From assembly GCF_044003965.1 (NCBI RefSeq), contig NZ_JBAWKC010000006.1, forward strand, positions 62,001 to 126,000: a stretch of DNA of 64,000 bases, given 5' to 3'. The first letter of the stretch is position 1. The number at the start of each line of letters is the position of its first letter. This stretch comes from Yeosuana aquiaggeris (GTDB lineage Bacteria > Bacteroidota > Bacteroidia > Flavobacteriales > Flavobacteriaceae). The notes beneath the pieces are model-generated. The model was given only the letters and a program-made list of their open reading frames with translations. It did not search any database and was not told the origin of the DNA. The position numbers and the translations under genes are program-made. Of this stretch, positions 62,523 through 64,000 are shown piece after piece.

Positions 62523-64000
62523 ATGAGATTTTTTCTTTTTATCTCAGTATTATTCGCCTTTAATATTTTGGGCTATGCACAGGAGAAAAAAAAATATCAC
62601 ATACAACGAGCCTCTGTATCCCCAAAAATTGATGGTATTTTAGATGAGACTATTTGGAAAAATTCTGAAGAAGCCAAAGACTTTACACAATTTAAACCTG
62701 AAATGGGTTTAAAAGACTCCACTGAAATTAAAACCATTGTAAAAGTTACGTATGATGACAAGGCTATCTATTTTGGTGCTTACCTCCACGACGATCCGCT
62801 AAAAATTATGAAGCAGCTAACCACAAGAGATGATTTTGGACAAGCTGATTATTTCACTATAGTACTCAATCCAAATAATGATGCTCAAAATGACACACAA
62901 TTTATTATATTTAGTTCCGGCACACAGGCAGATGCCATTGCCAACCCAAGTATAGGTGAGGATTACGGCTGGAATGCTGTTTGGGAAAGCAAAGTAAACC
63001 TAGTTGAAGATGGCTGGATTGTTGAAGTAAAAATTCCCTATAGAGCACTTAGGTTTTCTAATGCCGATGTGCAAACTTGGGGCATGCAGTTTCATAGGCA
63101 ATTCAGAAGAAATCGTTCACAATACTCTTGGAATCCTATAGATGTCACTAAAGGAAATATTGGTTTATATCATGGAGTACTTACACCACTCGAACATATT
63201 AAACCCCCTACCCGGTTGAGTTTTTATCCGTATACTTCAGCATTACTAAATAATTACGATGGCGAAACCAAAACAGATTTAAATTTTGGTTTAGATATTA
63301 AATATGGTATTACAGAAAACTTTACGTTAGATGCCACTTTAGTGCCAGACTTTAGTCAAGCAGGTTTTGATAATTTAGAATTAAATTTAGGGCCATTTGA
63401 ACAAACCTTTTCAGAGCAACGTCAATTTTTTACAGAGGGTGTTGATCTTTTTAATAAAGGTGATTTGTTTTTTTCTAGACGTGTTGGTAGCGGTCCAACA
63501 GGTGAAGTGGTGCTGAATGACAATGAAGAACTAAAAAATTACCCGAATTCTGTAAATGTATTAAATGCCTTAAAAGTATCTGGAAGAACAAAAAATGGTT
63601 TAGGTATTGGTGTGTTTAATGCCATAACTGAAAAAACTAATGCCATCATAAGAGATACTATTTCTGGTGAAATAAGAGAAGAAATAGTGGAGTCAGTTGC
63701 AAATTATAATGTTTTTGTAATTGACCAACAATTCAACAAAAACTCATCCGTTAGTTTAATAAACACAAATGTCACCAGAGATGGTGCATTTAGAGATGCC
63801 AATGTTTCTGGTTTAATATTCGATATTTCAAATAAGAGAAACACTTATAAAATTTACGGTGAAGCTAAAATGAGTCATCTCCATTTAATTGATGGAAATT
63901 CCAACGGATACAGTTCGTTTTTTCGGGCTGGAAAAACACACGGAAATTTTAGATATAATTTTGATCATAGTTTTGCTGATACAAAATATGATATCAATGA
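62523..64000 (+). CDS. DUF5916 family outer-membrane protein with carbohydrate-binding family 9-like domain, N-terminal part
   Basis: The frame is open from the ATG at 62523 to the window edge, giving about 492 residues of a protein that continues outside. A signal peptide (1-19, ending GYAQ) is followed by a CBM9-like domain (about 28-215: SPKIDGILDETIWKNSEEAK, VKVTYDDKAIYFGAYLHDD, WIVEVKIPYRALRF). The DUF5916 region follows, with LDATLVPDFSQAGFDNLELN and LGPFEQTFSEQRQFFTEGVD, then strands that look like the start of a beta-barrel. Function is unknown; sugar or glycan binding at the cell surface is a family-based guess. Confidence 0.88.
   Translation, partial: MRFFLFISVLFAFNILGYAQEKKKYHIQRASVSPKIDGILDETIWKNSEEAKDFTQFKPEMGLKDSTEIKTIVKVTYDDKAIYFGAYLHDDPLKIMKQLTTRDDFGQADYFTIVLNPNNDAQNDTQFIIFSSGTQADAIANPSIGEDYGWNAVWESKVNLVEDGWIVEVKIPYRALRFSNADVQTWGMQFHRQFRRNRSQYSWNPIDVTKGNIGLYHGVLTPLEHIKPPTRLSFYPYTSALLNNYDGETKTDLNFGLDIKYGITENFTLDATLVPDFSQAGFDNLELNLGPFEQTFSEQRQFFTEGVDLFNKGDLFFSRRVGSGPTGEVVLNDNEELKNYPNSVNVLNALKVSGRTKNGLGIGVFNAITEKTNAIIRDTISGEIREEIVESVANYNVFVIDQQFNKNSSVSLINTNVTRDGAFRDANVSGLIFDISNKRNTYKIYGEAKMSHLHLIDGNSNGYSSFFRAGKTHGNFRYNFDHSFADTKYDIN

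Noticed and set aside
1..64000. Search for tRNA, rRNA, tmRNA, CRISPR arrays, insertion sequences, integrases, phage genes and known defence genes
   Set aside because: No conserved rRNA blocks, regular repeat-spacer pattern, transposase or integrase motifs were seen. tRNA detection by eye is limited, so a tRNAscan run would be needed to exclude one fully.

Overview
The window looks like chromosome of a marine-type Flavobacteriaceae bacterium (Bacteroidota). It is AT-rich and has no Shine-Dalgarno habit. Several genes are preceded by the Bacteroidota -7 box TAnnTTTG. Family markers include a SusC-type carboxypeptidase-regulatory domain on a TonB receptor, DUF6146/DUF6787/DUF5916 proteins, a gyrase-like topoisomerase IV pair, and the serC-serA cluster with a LuxC-like acyl-CoA reductase. 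The genus cannot be fixed from the sequence alone. I see no rRNA, tRNA, CRISPR, transposase, integrase or phage gene. The region reads as stable core and lifestyle chromosome rather than an island.

Layout. 1-3.8 kb: tail of a histidine phosphatase, then a reverse operon of an atypical NRAMP-family transporter and the three 5-oxoprolinase subunits PxpA-PxpB-PxpC. 3.9-8.8 kb: a DUF2891 lipoprotein, a ComM-like AAA ATPase and a DPP-IV type peptidase. 8.9-13.2 kb: a reverse molybdenum-hydroxylase operon ([2Fe-2S] subunit, molybdopterin subunit, XdhC, MocA). 13.3-17.2 kb: reverse operon tilS-ade-yheT-like. 17.3-25.3 kb: a divergent sigma-like protein, PabB, an aldose-epimerase-like protein, a DEAD-box helicase, a split ThrE exporter, an S1/P1 nuclease and lipoamide dehydrogenase. 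25.5-35.3 kb: mostly forward housekeeping genes (smpB, pcm, Gfo/Idh oxidoreductase, 3-hydroxyacyl-CoA dehydrogenase, DUF1015, YggS, exonuclease-GIY-YIG fusion, K+ channel, miaA, TerC). 35.3-36.0 kb: a 0.7 kb gap with two possible micro-ORFs and a degenerate element. 36.0-40.4 kb: a MacAB-like ABC efflux operon. 40.6-47.3 kb: reverse parC, parE, an EamA transporter and ychF. 47.5-51.9 kb: a carboxypeptidase-regulatory-domain protein and a large TonB receptor without SusD. 52.0-56.7 kb: Sua5, ferredoxin, acyl-CoA reductase, serC and serA. 56.75-57.1 kb: a broken DUF937 gene. 57.2-60.9 kb: DUF6146, DUF6787, a His/Cys-rich small membrane protein and a TonB receptor with a His/acid-rich loop, probably a metal receptor. 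60.9-62.4 kb: reverse msrA, folE and a small membrane protein. 62.5 kb to the end: a DUF5916 protein cut by the window edge.

How the genes fit together. Most are translation, nucleic-acid and amino-acid housekeeping: tilS, miaA, Sua5 and smpB; parC/parE, ComM and the helicase; serC/serA. The most distinctive accessory units are (i) the 5-oxoproline operon, whose transporter has lost the canonical NRAMP metal-binding residues, (ii) the Tat-exported molybdoenzyme with its chaperones, and (iii) the putative metal-uptake TonB receptor with its small partner. I found no convincing new defence or mobile system.
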